The notes under the pieces are model-generated. The model made no database searches. It was not told the origin of the DNA and saw nothing but the letters and a program-made list of their open reading frames with translations. The translations under genes and the position numbers were made by a program. A DNA stretch of 64,000 nt from Parcubacteria bacterium C7867-001 (GTDB taxonomy: Bacteria > Patescibacteria > Paceibacteria > UBA9973 > UBA2103), in assembly GCA_001189095.1 (NCBI GenBank), contig LFCK01000002.1, positions 186,001 to 250,000 on the forward strand, read 5' to 3'. Positions 57,325-64,000 of this stretch are shown piece after piece (within the stretch, counting starts at the first letter, position 1; each line of letters starts with the position of its first letter).

Positions 57325-58971
57325 ATGGCCACGAAAGGACACAAATACATCTTCGTCATCGGCGGGGTGATGAGCGGCGTTGGGAAAGGAATTGCCGTGT
57401 CGTCGATTGGCCTTGTATTGAAGCAGCGCGGCTATGAAGTGAATCTTGTAAAGATTGACCCGTATCTCAACGTTGATGCGGGCACGATGAATCCGACCGA
57501 GCACGGAGAAGTGTTCATTTTGCGTTCGGGTCTTGAAACAGATCAGGACATGGGCAACTACGAACGCTTCCTCGGGCGTGATTTGGGTCCAGAGGACTAC
57601 ATGACAAGCGGCATGGTGTATCAGACGGTGATTAATCGCGAGCGAGCGCTCGAATACGGTGGGAAATGTGTCGAAGCCGTGCCGCACGTGCGGGATGAAA
57701 TCTTGCGTCGCATCGAAGCTGCCGCAGCGCACAACGGTAGTCAGATCTCCGTCATCGAAATCGGTGGCACGGTCGGCGACTTCCAGAACGCACTCTTCAT
57801 AGACGCAGCTCGCGTCATGAAGCTCACGCAGCCGGACGATGTCGCTTTTGTGATGGTTTCCTACCTTCCGGTGCCAAACACAATTGGGGAAATGAAGACG
57901 AAGCCAACGCAGAGCGCTGTTCGCGAACTCAATTCCTACGGCGTGCAGCCGGATTTCATCCTCGCGCGCGCTAACCATCCTATTGACGACAAGCGTAAGG
58001 AAAAGCTGGCTATCTCCTGCAACGTACGCGCCGATCGTATTATTTCAGCACCCGATGTCCGCAGTATTTATGATGTGCCGCTTAATTTCGAAAAGGACCA
58101 CCTGGGCGATAAGCTCCTTGATGCGCTTAGTCTCTCGAAAGAGAAGGAGGCTGATTTCACCGATTGGCAGAAATTTGTGGACGCAACGCATGCGGAGAAT
58201 CCAGAAGTGAAGATAGGTATCGTTGGTAAATATTTTGATACGGGCGATTACGTTCTCTCAGATGCGTATCTTTCGGTCATTGAGGCAATAAAGTTTTCAG
58301 CTGCGGAAGTGGGAGTGAAAACGAAAATCGATTGGGTGAATGCGAAGGAGTTCCAGAGCGGTGAGAATGTCGAGAAGCTCGCTCAGTACGACGGCATTAT
58401 CGTGCCGGGCGGCTTCGGTGAGACGGGCATCGAAGGCAAGATACACGCGATTAAATATGCACGTGAGAATAAGATTCCGTACTTCGGACTTTGCTACGGC
58501 ATGCAGCTTGCGGTCATCGAAGTGGCGCGTCACAAGCTGGGTATTGAGGGTGCGCACACTGTCGAGATAAATCCGACAGCGACGCACCCGATTGTCGACG
58601 TCATGCCTGAGCAGAAGGATCTCATTGCGCAGGGAAACTACGGTGGCACCATGCGTCTTGGGGTGTATCCGGCACAGCTCAAGGAGGGGACTATTGCGCA
58701 CGAAGCGTATGGTGCAGATAGTGTCGAGGAGCGTCACCGCCACCGCTACGAAATAAACCCCGAATACATCGAGCAGCTTTCAACAGCAATAACGTTTTCA
58801 GGAACCTCGCCAGACGGCGTGCTTATGGAAATTGCCGAACTTCCGAAAGGCGAGCATCCATTCTTCCTCGGTACCCAATTCCATCCAGAGCTCCAGGCGC
58901 GCCCTCTTTCGCCACACCCGCTCTTCACGGCGTTCTTGACGGCATCAAAAAAACGAAGCGGTATAAAGTAA
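57325..58971 (+). CDS. pyrG: CTP synthase
   Basis: This 548-residue enzyme has the N-terminal synthetase (GGVMSGVGKGI, ~12-22; KIDPYLNVDAGTMNP; EIGGTVGD) and a C-terminal glutamine amidotransferase with Cys in GLCYGMQ (~391) and the HPE site GTQFHPE. It makes CTP from UTP. It begins 3 bp after ftsX, so it shares that operon. Confidence 0.97.
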   Translation: MATKGHKYIFVIGGVMSGVGKGIAVSSIGLVLKQRGYEVNLVKIDPYLNVDAGTMNPTEHGEVFILRSGLETDQDMGNYERFLGRDLGPEDYMTSGMVYQTVINRERALEYGGKCVEAVPHVRDEILRRIEAAAAHNGSQISVIEIGGTVGDFQNALFIDAARVMKLTQPDDVAFVMVSYLPVPNTIGEMKTKPTQSAVRELNSYGVQPDFILARANHPIDDKRKEKLAISCNVRADRIISAPDVRSIYDVPLNFEKDHLGDKLLDALSLSKEKEADFTDWQKFVDATHAENPEVKIGIVGKYFDTGDYVLSDAYLSVIEAIKFSAAEVGVKTKIDWVNAKEFQSGENVEKLAQYDGIIVPGGFGETGIEGKIHAIKYARENKIPYFGLCYGMQLAVIEVARHKLGIEGAHTVEINPTATHPIVDVMPEQKDLIAQGNYGGTMRLGVYPAQLKEGTIAHEAYGADSVEERHRHRYEINPEYIEQLSTAITFSGTSPDGVLMEIAELPKGEHPFFLGTQFHPELQARPLSPHPLFTAFLTASKKRSGIK

Positions 58972-59056
58972 TTAACGGTGCATCCGATGTTAGTGCGTAA
59001 GAGGGGTATACTTGAAACGTCTTTACAAACGGCGAAAGCCATTAGCCATACCAACC

Positions 59057-59317
59057 ATGTCTACTACCGGAAAGATCATTGTCGCGATTATCATCATTGC
59101 GCTTATCGGTCTCGGGATCTATTACTGGACGACGAACGGTGCGAAAGCTCCTTCGGATAGCTCGCAGGCAACGCAGACGTCGGAAACAAGTCCGAAAGAC
59201 GCGACTGACGACGCACTTCTCAAGGATAGTGCTGCTATCGACCTCCAGATCAACGGATTCGCGTCCGATAATGCGGCAGTGGAATCAGGGCTCAATGATC
59301 AGCCGATATCTCAATAA
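59057..59317 (+). CDS. Small membrane-anchored protein, 86 aa
   Basis: MSTTGKIIVAIIIIALIGLGIYYW is an N-terminal membrane anchor, followed by a Ser/Thr/Asp-rich linker and a short helix (DDALLKDSAAIDLQINGF). This small single-anchor plan recurs in such genomes. The secreted coiled-coil gene lies 22 bp downstream, so they are probably co-transcribed. Confidence 0.65.
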   Translation: MSTTGKIIVAIIIIALIGLGIYYWTTNGAKAPSDSSQATQTSETSPKDATDDALLKDSAAIDLQINGFASDNAAVESGLNDQPISQ

Positions 59318-59339
59318 TTTATTCGTCTAACAACTATCT

Positions 59340-60170
59340 ATGAAACTACAAGCACTTGCTTCAGGAGGACTCGGGCTCATGATCGCACTCATGCCGCTTG
59401 CGGCGTCTGCGAACGAGGGACGTGATGACGGACTCCGTTTCGGTCTCTCAGCATCGACGAGCGTCCGCGTTGGGCACGAGGAAGATCGTGCTGAACGGAA
59501 GGCGGAGCATCAGGGAAAGATCGAGGATAAGGCGCATGAGCGCGCAGGGAAGGAAATAGAGCGTCGCCTCGAAGGGCTCAATAAGCTGATCGAGCGCATC
59601 ACGAATGCAAAGCGTATCGACGGTGACGATAAGGCTACTCTCTCGGCAACGCTCACTGCTCAGATTAATGCGCTCACGGCGCTTAAGGCGAAGATAGACG
59701 CAGACACCTCAACTACGACCCTCAAGGAGGATGTACAGTCCATCACGAAGTCGTATCGTATCTTTGCGCTCGTCATGCCACAGGCATCCATCACTGCCTC
59801 GGCTGACCGCGTGAAGTATGTCGCTGATCAGCTCTCAACGCTTTCGGCAAAGCTGAAGACCCGCCTCGATGCGCTTACCGCTGGTGGCACCGACGTCTCA
59901 GCTTCAGTCACGCTTCTCGCTGACATGAACGCAAAGATTGCGAGCGCTAAGGTACAGGCGCAAGCTGCTATCGATGGCATTGTGAATTTGAAGCCGGACA
60001 ACGGCGACAAGACCGTCATGGAATCAAATCTTGCTGCGCTCAAAGCAGCGCGTGAAAAGGTTCGTGCTGCACAGGCCGACCTCAAGACCGCGCGCGAAGA
60101 CGCACGCAAGATCATGATCAACATCAAGGGAAAGGGTGAAGTGCACGCAAGCACCACTACCTCTATCTAG
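59340..60170 (+). CDS. Secreted coiled-coil protein, 276 aa
   Basis: A signal peptide (LASGGLGLMIALMPLAASA) is followed by long, regular, Ala/Lys/Asp-rich helices, for example EIERRLEGLNKLIERI and AALKAAREKVRAAQADL. The protein is probably an extended helical bundle outside the membrane. No catalytic motif is seen. It is followed by a strong terminator. Confidence 0.7.
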   Translation: MKLQALASGGLGLMIALMPLAASANEGRDDGLRFGLSASTSVRVGHEEDRAERKAEHQGKIEDKAHERAGKEIERRLEGLNKLIERITNAKRIDGDDKATLSATLTAQINALTALKAKIDADTSTTTLKEDVQSITKSYRIFALVMPQASITASADRVKYVADQLSTLSAKLKTRLDALTAGGTDVSASVTLLADMNAKIASAKVQAQAAIDGIVNLKPDNGDKTVMESNLAALKAAREKVRAAQADLKTAREDARKIMINIKGKGEVHASTTTSI

Positions 60171-60182
60171 TTCTTCCTAACG

Positions 60183-60217
60183 GCAAACCCCCGATCGCTC
60201 TGCGATCGGGGGTTTGC
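60183..60217 (+). terminator. Terminator of the secreted coiled-coil gene
   Basis: A 16-bp perfect stem (60183-60198 with 60202-60217) with TCT loop, followed by TATTT. Confidence 0.85.
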
Positions 60218-60271
60218 TATTTGACTCAGGAAGGAGTTAACTAATCCTAGGTAGAACGATAGGAGGCAATC

Positions 60272-60622
60272 ATGCCCTATCAATTTCAGGTGAAGTTCGT
60301 TAACTCGCGTGGGGTGATGCGGTTCTGTAATTGGCCGGTCAACCGTACGGATGGCCAGCTTGAGTGGCGCATGCATAACTACGCTACGATCATAGCTCAA
60401 ATCGAGGGAGGCCTTGATTTTGAGGGAACCAAAGCGGTTCTCATGCACTTCGGTCTCTGGTCCGAAGATAAGGAGTATCCGGCGGATGAACTCAGGTTCC
60501 TCTCGCCGCATACGCTTCTGCGTGCGCGGCGACTCCTTGAACGGAGACGCCCGCGTTTGATGGCGCTTCGGCCCATCAACCATCTGACGAACCAGTACCT
60601 GTCCGAACCAGAGTCACTCTGA
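60272..60622 (+). CDS. Hypothetical protein, 116 aa
   Basis: The protein MPYQFQVKFVNSRGVMRFC... has a beta-rich start and a very basic middle (LLRARRLLERRRPRL). AGGAGG lies 5 nt before the ATG, and a terminator follows the stop. No family is recognised. Confidence 0.65.
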   Translation: MPYQFQVKFVNSRGVMRFCNWPVNRTDGQLEWRMHNYATIIAQIEGGLDFEGTKAVLMHFGLWSEDKEYPADELRFLSPHTLLRARRLLERRRPRLMALRPINHLTNQYLSEPESL

Positions 60623-60626
60623 ACGG

Positions 60627-60655
60627 AAAAAGGCGCGCCACAGGCGCGCCTTTTT
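60627..60655. terminator. Bidirectional terminator
   Basis: A 13-bp stem including A5/T5 ends (60627-60639 with 60643-60655) lies between converging genes and serves both directions. Confidence 0.88.
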
Positions 60656-60665
60656 GTTTCCATTT

Positions 60666-60887
60666 TTAGAGGTTCGAAATCTCCTTAAGATTCCGGTTCG
60701 GGAGGTAGAGGATGATGAATCCGATGATGATGCCGACCAGCGCCGACCCCCAGTGTATGCCGCCGAGGAACGTATGATCGAATAAATCGAGCAGCACCCA
60801 TATGCCGCGCCAGATAATAACGATTCCGAATACGATACCTGCGTTATGAGCAAAGTATCCGAGGGAAAGGGTTGAATTCTTTTTCAT
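60666..60887 (-). CDS. Small two-helix membrane protein, 73 aa
   Basis: MKKNSTLSLGYFAHNAG is followed by two membrane helices (~17-36 and ~47-62) and a polar end (NRNLKEISNL). TACAAT lies 6 nt before the ATG at 60887 with no ribosome site. The family is not recognised. Confidence 0.65.
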   Translation of the reverse strand: MKKNSTLSLGYFAHNAGIVFGIVIIWRGIWVLLDLFDHTFLGGIHWGSALVGIIIGFIILYLPNRNLKEISNL

Positions 60888-60976
60888 GTTCCTATTGTAC
60901 GGCACGTTGGTTGAAAAACCCTCCTTTTTCCGGTATCGTGCGTCAATCGCGGGCCCGCGCCCGCTTTGTGCTACAT

Positions 60977-61193
60977 TGCCAGATCGTCTAATGGTAAGTG
61001 GAAACTTGCTATCGGCGCTCGCTCGGAAGTGTTCTGTGCTGCGGAATCGTCTAATGGTAGGACGCATCCCTCTGGAGGATGTTATCTAGGTTCGAGTCCT
61101 AGTTCCGCAGCACAGCACATTTCACTCACTCGCTTGATAGTAGGACGCATCCCTCTGGAGGATGTTATCTAGGTTCGAGTCCTAGTCTGGCAG
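60977..61193 (+). pseudogene. Interrupted tRNA-Gln (anticodon CUG) carrying a second tRNA-Gln in its D-loop
   Basis: The 5' part TGCCAGATCGTCTAATGGTA (60977-60996) ends in the D-loop. The rest (61143-61193: anticodon stem-loop CATCC-CTCTGGA-GGATG, T-arm, TCTGGCA and G73) appears 146 nt later. TGCCAGA and TCTGGCA are perfect acceptor partners, so the two parts belong together. The insert holds an intact tRNA-Gln with imperfect inverted flanks. Without removal of the insert this copy could not fold normally. Confidence 0.75.
61040..61110 (+). tRNA. tRNA-Gln (anticodon CUG), nested inside the interrupted copy
   Basis: Acceptor TGCGGAA/TTCCGCA with U1:A72 and G73 (glutamine identity), anticodon loop CTCTGGA, and T-arm CTAGG-TTCGAGT-CCTAG. 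From the D-loop to the T-arm it is identical to the interrupted copy; only the acceptor stem and flanks differ. In this organism it is probably charged with Glu and amidated by GatCAB. Confidence 0.92.
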
Positions 61194-61211
61194 CAAAACG
61201 CATATACGAAA

Positions 61212-61231
61212 ACCCCGGCTATTGCCGGGGT
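61212..61231. terminator. Hairpin terminator
   Basis: An 8-bp perfect stem (61212-61219 with 61224-61231) with TATT loop covers the stop codon of the minus-strand gene and follows the tRNA-Gln locus. An AAAA run precedes it. Confidence 0.65.
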
Positions 61232-61707
61232 GGAGTTTCGTTGTTCGGAAATTGAACTACATTTGTATCGTCATATTGTGAGAGATCAAGACGCAGCTCG
61301 TACCGAACTTCAAGTTTTATACGAAGAGCATCGCGTTCTTCACGAATCTTAGGAATACGTTCTTCGAGAAGCGGTTGGACGCCGAGCCTGATAATGTCGG
61401 CTCTAGCACAAAGAGCATCTCCTCCAGGCATCTTATAAATACCCGGAGCACTTTCTCCTGAAACATATCGCCGGATGGTGTACGGTGTCGTGTTGCAGAG
61501 TTCAGCGATTACGTTTGAGTCGAGCTCACAGTGATGAACTGCTGCATGCATGATCATGGTGAACGCCAAACGGTTTTCGTTGAAAGAAAGATCCCTCTTC
61601 GTGATGAGTGTGAGCAGATCTTCTTGCTTCATGAGAAGTCGACTGAGCTTTCCCAGCAGAAGCATGTCAGGGTCGTTTTCTGCCCCGACAGATTTTTCAT
61701 CAGACAT
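61219..61707 (-). CDS. Putative helix-turn-helix protein, 162 aa
   Basis: The middle (DSNVIAELCNTTPYTIRRYVSGE, ~68-90) reads as a helix-turn-helix with recognition helix TPYTIRRYVSG. It is preceded by a helical domain and followed by a charged helix (EERIPKIREERDALRIKLEV). It may be a regulator, but no family is recognised. The leader CTTTGGAGATAAACC before ATG 61707 is similar to those of the NAD cluster genes. Confidence 0.6.
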   Translation of the reverse strand: MSDEKSVGAENDPDMLLLGKLSRLLMKQEDLLTLITKRDLSFNENRLAFTMIMHAAVHHCELDSNVIAELCNTTPYTIRRYVSGESAPGIYKMPGGDALCARADIIRLGVQPLLEERIPKIREERDALRIKLEVRYELRLDLSQYDDTNVVQFPNNETPPRQ

Positions 61708-61856
61708 TGGTTTATCTCCAAAGTTCGAGTTTCTACTGAAGAGGGTATGTATAAGCGCATTGGACGTCAAGGAAGGTTCCAACATCGTCCCAGACAGCCA
61801 GCCAAGATAGAGTACGAAAGTAGCGTTTCTGGCGGGCGTTTTGGTAAGATACTTCC

Positions 61857-62477
61857 ATGAGAAACATCATCACCATGACGTTTGTAAGCATGGATGGCGT
61901 CATGCAGGCGCCGGGCGGCTCGAAGGAAGATACTGCAGAAGGTTTTAAGTACGGCGGTTGGCAGTTTGGTCGCGACTATGATGATCCGATTACAGATGCG
62001 CTACTGAAGGAGTTCTTCACGACCCCGTTCGAACTCCTTCTCGGAAAGGTTACGTACGACATTTTTGCTGCCTACTGGCCGAATCATCCGGAAATCGAAT
62101 TGGTAGCTACTCCGTTTAACGCGACGAAAAAATATGTTGTCTCCGATGTTCCGATGGAACTTCTATGGAATAACTCCGAACTTATCACTGGTGACGATGT
62201 CGTGGAGAAAATCAAGAAACTAAAAGAAATGGACGGTCCCGATTTGTGGGTGTGGGGGAGCGGCAAGCTTATCCAGACTCTGCTCATGAACGATCTCGTT
62301 GATCGTATGCACGTGTGGACACATCCGGTAACGATAGGTACTGGAAAGAAGCTATTCGCTGAAGGCACGCAGCCGCGTAACTTCACAATGACTGACGCGA
62401 AAGTTACCAAAACGGGCGTCATTGTTGCCACGTACGAGCCGGCTGGTGTTCTTACGACTGGTGAGGCACCAACGTAA
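61857..62477 (+). CDS. Dihydrofolate reductase-fold protein (RibD C-terminal type)
   Basis: The 206-residue protein starts RNIITMTFVSMDGVMQAPGG and has LLGKVTYDIFAAYWP (~61-75), LWVWGSGKLIQTLL (~125-138) and the C-terminal PVTIGTGKKLF. These are the marks of the YyaP/RibD-C family of dihydrofolate reductase-like proteins. The natural substrate is unknown. TAAGAT lies 6 nt before the ATG. Confidence 0.9.
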   Translation: MRNIITMTFVSMDGVMQAPGGSKEDTAEGFKYGGWQFGRDYDDPITDALLKEFFTTPFELLLGKVTYDIFAAYWPNHPEIELVATPFNATKKYVVSDVPMELLWNNSELITGDDVVEKIKKLKEMDGPDLWVWGSGKLIQTLLMNDLVDRMHVWTHPVTIGTGKKLFAEGTQPRNFTMTDAKVTKTGVIVATYEPAGVLTTGEAPT

Positions 62478-62580
62478 AAGAGCGACGAACCTTGCAGAAT
62501 AGTTCTAACCTCGTTCAGTTCCCGCAGCTCAAGGTGTACGGTTTCAAATGCACAACAAACGCTCGTGATACTCTAAACTC

Positions 62581-62691
62581 ATGGTACGAAAAGTACTTAT
62601 CTTTCTAGCTGTATTTGCTGCAGGTCTAATCGTCGGCGCATTTATTGAGGATCAGTATCGTTGCTGGACTGGGGTGCCTAATTGCGATTAG
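62581..62691 (+). CDS. Very small single-pass membrane protein, 36 aa
   Basis: The frame reads MVRKVLIFLAVFAAGLIVGA followed by a short polar end with two cysteines (YRCWTG, PNCD). TACTCT lies 6 nt before the ATG, the same promoter spacing as many genes here. The basic start, helix and two Cys suggest a real membrane peptide. There is no other sequence evidence. Confidence 0.5.
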   Translation: MVRKVLIFLAVFAAGLIVGAFIEDQYRCWTGVPNCD

Positions 62692-62732
62692 TCAGAGGTC
62701 CAACGTTTCTCTAGACATCAAGTAACCTATCT

Positions 62733-63164
62733 ATGCCCGAACTCAAAACTCAACTCACCAAAGCAAGTGTTACGAAATTCCTCAGCTCAATCAAAGACGA
62801 GCAGAAGCGCAAAGATTGCGTTGCCATCTGCAAAATGATGGAGAAGGCGACCAAGTGGAAGCCGGAGATGTGGGGTGCTTCCATCGTCGGTTTCGGCCGC
62901 AGGAAATACAAATACGCCAGCGGCAAAGAAGGTGAGTGGATGGTCATCGGTTTTGCGCCGCGAGCCCAAAACATCGCGCTCTACGGCCTCATCGTTTTCA
63001 CCATGAAATATGGAAAGTTGAAGAAAGGAGAAAATGATTTCCTCTTGAAGCTGGGTAAGTACAAAGAAGGGGGAGGATGCCTCTATATCAACAAGCTTTC
63101 AGATATCGATACGAAACAGCTCGAGAAAATAATCAAACTCGCCGCAGTGCGTAAGGTACACTGA
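62733..63164 (+). CDS. DUF1801-domain protein
   Basis: The 143-residue protein has MMEKATKWKPEMWGASIVGFGRRKY (reported in parts: KPEMWGASIVGFG, then YKYASGKEGEW) and GKYKEGGGCLYINKLSDID, which are typical of DUF1801 (YdhG-like) proteins. Their function is not settled. It lies 5 bp before the next gene. Confidence 0.85.
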   Translation: MPELKTQLTKASVTKFLSSIKDEQKRKDCVAICKMMEKATKWKPEMWGASIVGFGRRKYKYASGKEGEWMVIGFAPRAQNIALYGLIVFTMKYGKLKKGENDFLLKLGKYKEGGGCLYINKLSDIDTKQLEKIIKLAAVRKVH

Positions 63165-63168
63165 ATGC

Positions 63169-63747
63169 ATGAAAAAGATCCTTGTCGGAATACTGCTTCT
63201 TGCAGTCATTCTCGTGGCAGCGTTCTACGCGTTCAACTCCTATATCTATAACGAGAAGCAGGCTCCCGTAGCAAAGGAGTATACCGATGCGGCATACCGG
63301 ATTGATGGCGTTTCGGTGCAACTTACAGATGGGTTTGCTGAAGTCGAGGCTGCGCCGGGATCTGCTTCGAAGATCACTACGCGCTATTTCGGGAACGAGT
63401 ACAGGACTGACGTGAATGAGGATGGACGCGAGGATGTTGTTTTCTTGCTTACCCAAGAGACAGGGGGAAGCGGAGTCTTTTTCTATGTCGTTGCAGCCCT
63501 CAATACCGAACGAGGGTATATCGGTTCCGATGGCTACCTGCTAGGAGATAGAATCGCTCCACAACCGATAGGAATGAGCCCTAATCCACGGCACAAAAAT
63601 GTGATTGTCGCGAACTATGCAGATCGCGCGGCAGGTGAGCCGATGACCACTCAGCCCTCCATCGGCAAAAGTGTCTATCTGAAACTCGATCCAGCAAGCA
63701 TGCAGTGGGGAATTGTTGAACCAGATTTTGAAGGAGAATCCCGCTAG
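63169..63747 (+). CDS. Hypothetical anchored extracytoplasmic protein, 192 aa
   Basis: An N-terminal helix (ILVGILLLAVILVAAFYAF) is followed by a soluble beta-rich domain containing DVNEDGREDVVFLL, an FG-GAP/EF-hand-like calcium loop (DxNxDGxxD). Similar proteins occur in many Patescibacteria, but no function is known. It follows the DUF1801 gene after 4 bp. Confidence 0.68.
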   Translation: MKKILVGILLLAVILVAAFYAFNSYIYNEKQAPVAKEYTDAAYRIDGVSVQLTDGFAEVEAAPGSASKITTRYFGNEYRTDVNEDGREDVVFLLTQETGGSGVFFYVVAALNTERGYIGSDGYLLGDRIAPQPIGMSPNPRHKNVIVANYADRAAGEPMTTQPSIGKSVYLKLDPASMQWGIVEPDFEGESR

Positions 63748-63804
63748 GTTCAGAAGGATGTCTCAGTGTCATTCCTGCTCGTAGGAAGCGTCGGTCCGCG
63801 GCTA

Positions 63805-63833
63805 TTGTCTTTATTTTGACATTATGTTATAAT
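63805..63833 (+). promoter_or_regulatory. Sigma-70-type promoter
   Basis: TTGTCT (63805-63810) lies 17 nt before a perfect TATAAT (63828-63833). A TTGACA at 63815 is too close to pair. The next start codon is about 25 nt downstream. Confidence 0.7.
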
Positions 63834-63858
63834 CAAACCTACAATAACTTACTATCTC

Positions 63859-64000
63859 ATGCCTGATTACTCGAAGCCCCGTTTTCCAAAAAAGCCCTTT
63901 AACCGCGGAGGTTCTGATCGCTTCCCGAGCGATCGGCAAATGCACAAAGCGAACTGCAGCAACTGCGGTAATGCCTGTGAAGTGCCGTTCCGCCCGAACG
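63859..64000 (+). CDS. N-terminal part of a zinc-ribbon protein (cut by window edge)
   Basis: The frame begins MPDYSKPRFPKKPFNRGG, is basic and disordered, then reaches CSNCGNACEVPFRPN. This CxxCGxxCEVPFRP motif is the start of a zinc-ribbon domain found in many Patescibacteria, often at the ends of RNA-related proteins. The second CxxC pair would lie beyond the window. Confidence 0.75.
   Translation, partial: MPDYSKPRFPKKPFNRGGSDRFPSDRQMHKANCSNCGNACEVPFRPN

Noticed and set aside
63815..63833. TTGACA with TATAAT near the window end
   Set aside because: The spacing is about 7 nt. TTGTCT at 63805 gives 17 nt and is preferred.

Overview
The window looks like a chromosomal segment of a Patescibacteria (Candidate Phyla Radiation) bacterium, most probably of the Parcubacteria/Paceibacteria group. 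This is inferred from the gene content: a monoderm-style type IV pilus locus without the outer-membrane secretin PilQ, a DUF5667 protein paired with an ECF-type sigma factor, many short orphan membrane and secreted proteins, a tmRNA next to smpB, and NAD made by salvage. UGA is used as a normal stop and a release factor 2 gene is present, so this is not one of the UGA-recoding lineages. No rRNA, CRISPR array, prophage or transposase is visible.

Layout. 1-5 kb: small zinc and SET-domain proteins, a SRPBCC protein, tmRNA, smpB and ftsH. 5-14 kb: tRNA-Ile(UAU), a dihydroorotate dehydrogenase-like enzyme, recG, a malic enzyme, the sigma/DUF5667 pair, tRNA-Ser and comF. 14.3-25.9 kb: a type IV pilus island (pilM, N, O, P-like, pilB, a response regulator, pilT, pilC, two major-pilin-like genes, pilD and four pseudopilins). 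26-35.5 kb: ligA, gatC, gatA, initiator tRNA, cupin, TspO, a KGG protein and a MASE1 hybrid histidine kinase. 36.4-48 kb: a remarkable NAD operon. 48-54 kb: four tRNAs, SemiSWEET, apt, a TrmB-type regulator and several Nudix or zinc-ribbon proteins. 54.8-64 kb: prfB, ftsE, ftsX, pyrG, secreted proteins and an interrupted tRNA-Gln locus.

The most distinctive functional unit is the NAD region. A PP2C phosphatase, a protein kinase with a zinc ribbon, and a VWA protein (the combination known as the TerY-P triad) lie in one gene string with nicotinamidase, an ADP-ribosylglycohydrolase, glutamine-dependent NAD synthetase and nicotinate phosphoribosyltransferase. Convergent to it are a nucleotidyltransferase-Nudix fusion and an NrtR-like regulator. 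Together these supply a whole Preiss-Handler salvage route from nicotinamide to NAD, plus ADP-ribose removal and a phosphorylation switch. Its gaps carry GC-rich hairpins and a repeated boxA-like TTCTTTG motif.

The most unusual non-coding signals sit at tRNA genes. Initiator tRNA, tRNA-Met and tRNA-Asp are each followed by an inverted copy of their own T-arm and acceptor end and by a hairpin with an AGCA loop. One tRNA-Gln gene is split by an insert that carries a second, intact tRNA-Gln. About twenty genes also have a TANNNT box 6-9 nt before the start codon and no Shine-Dalgarno sequence, which points to widespread leaderless transcription.
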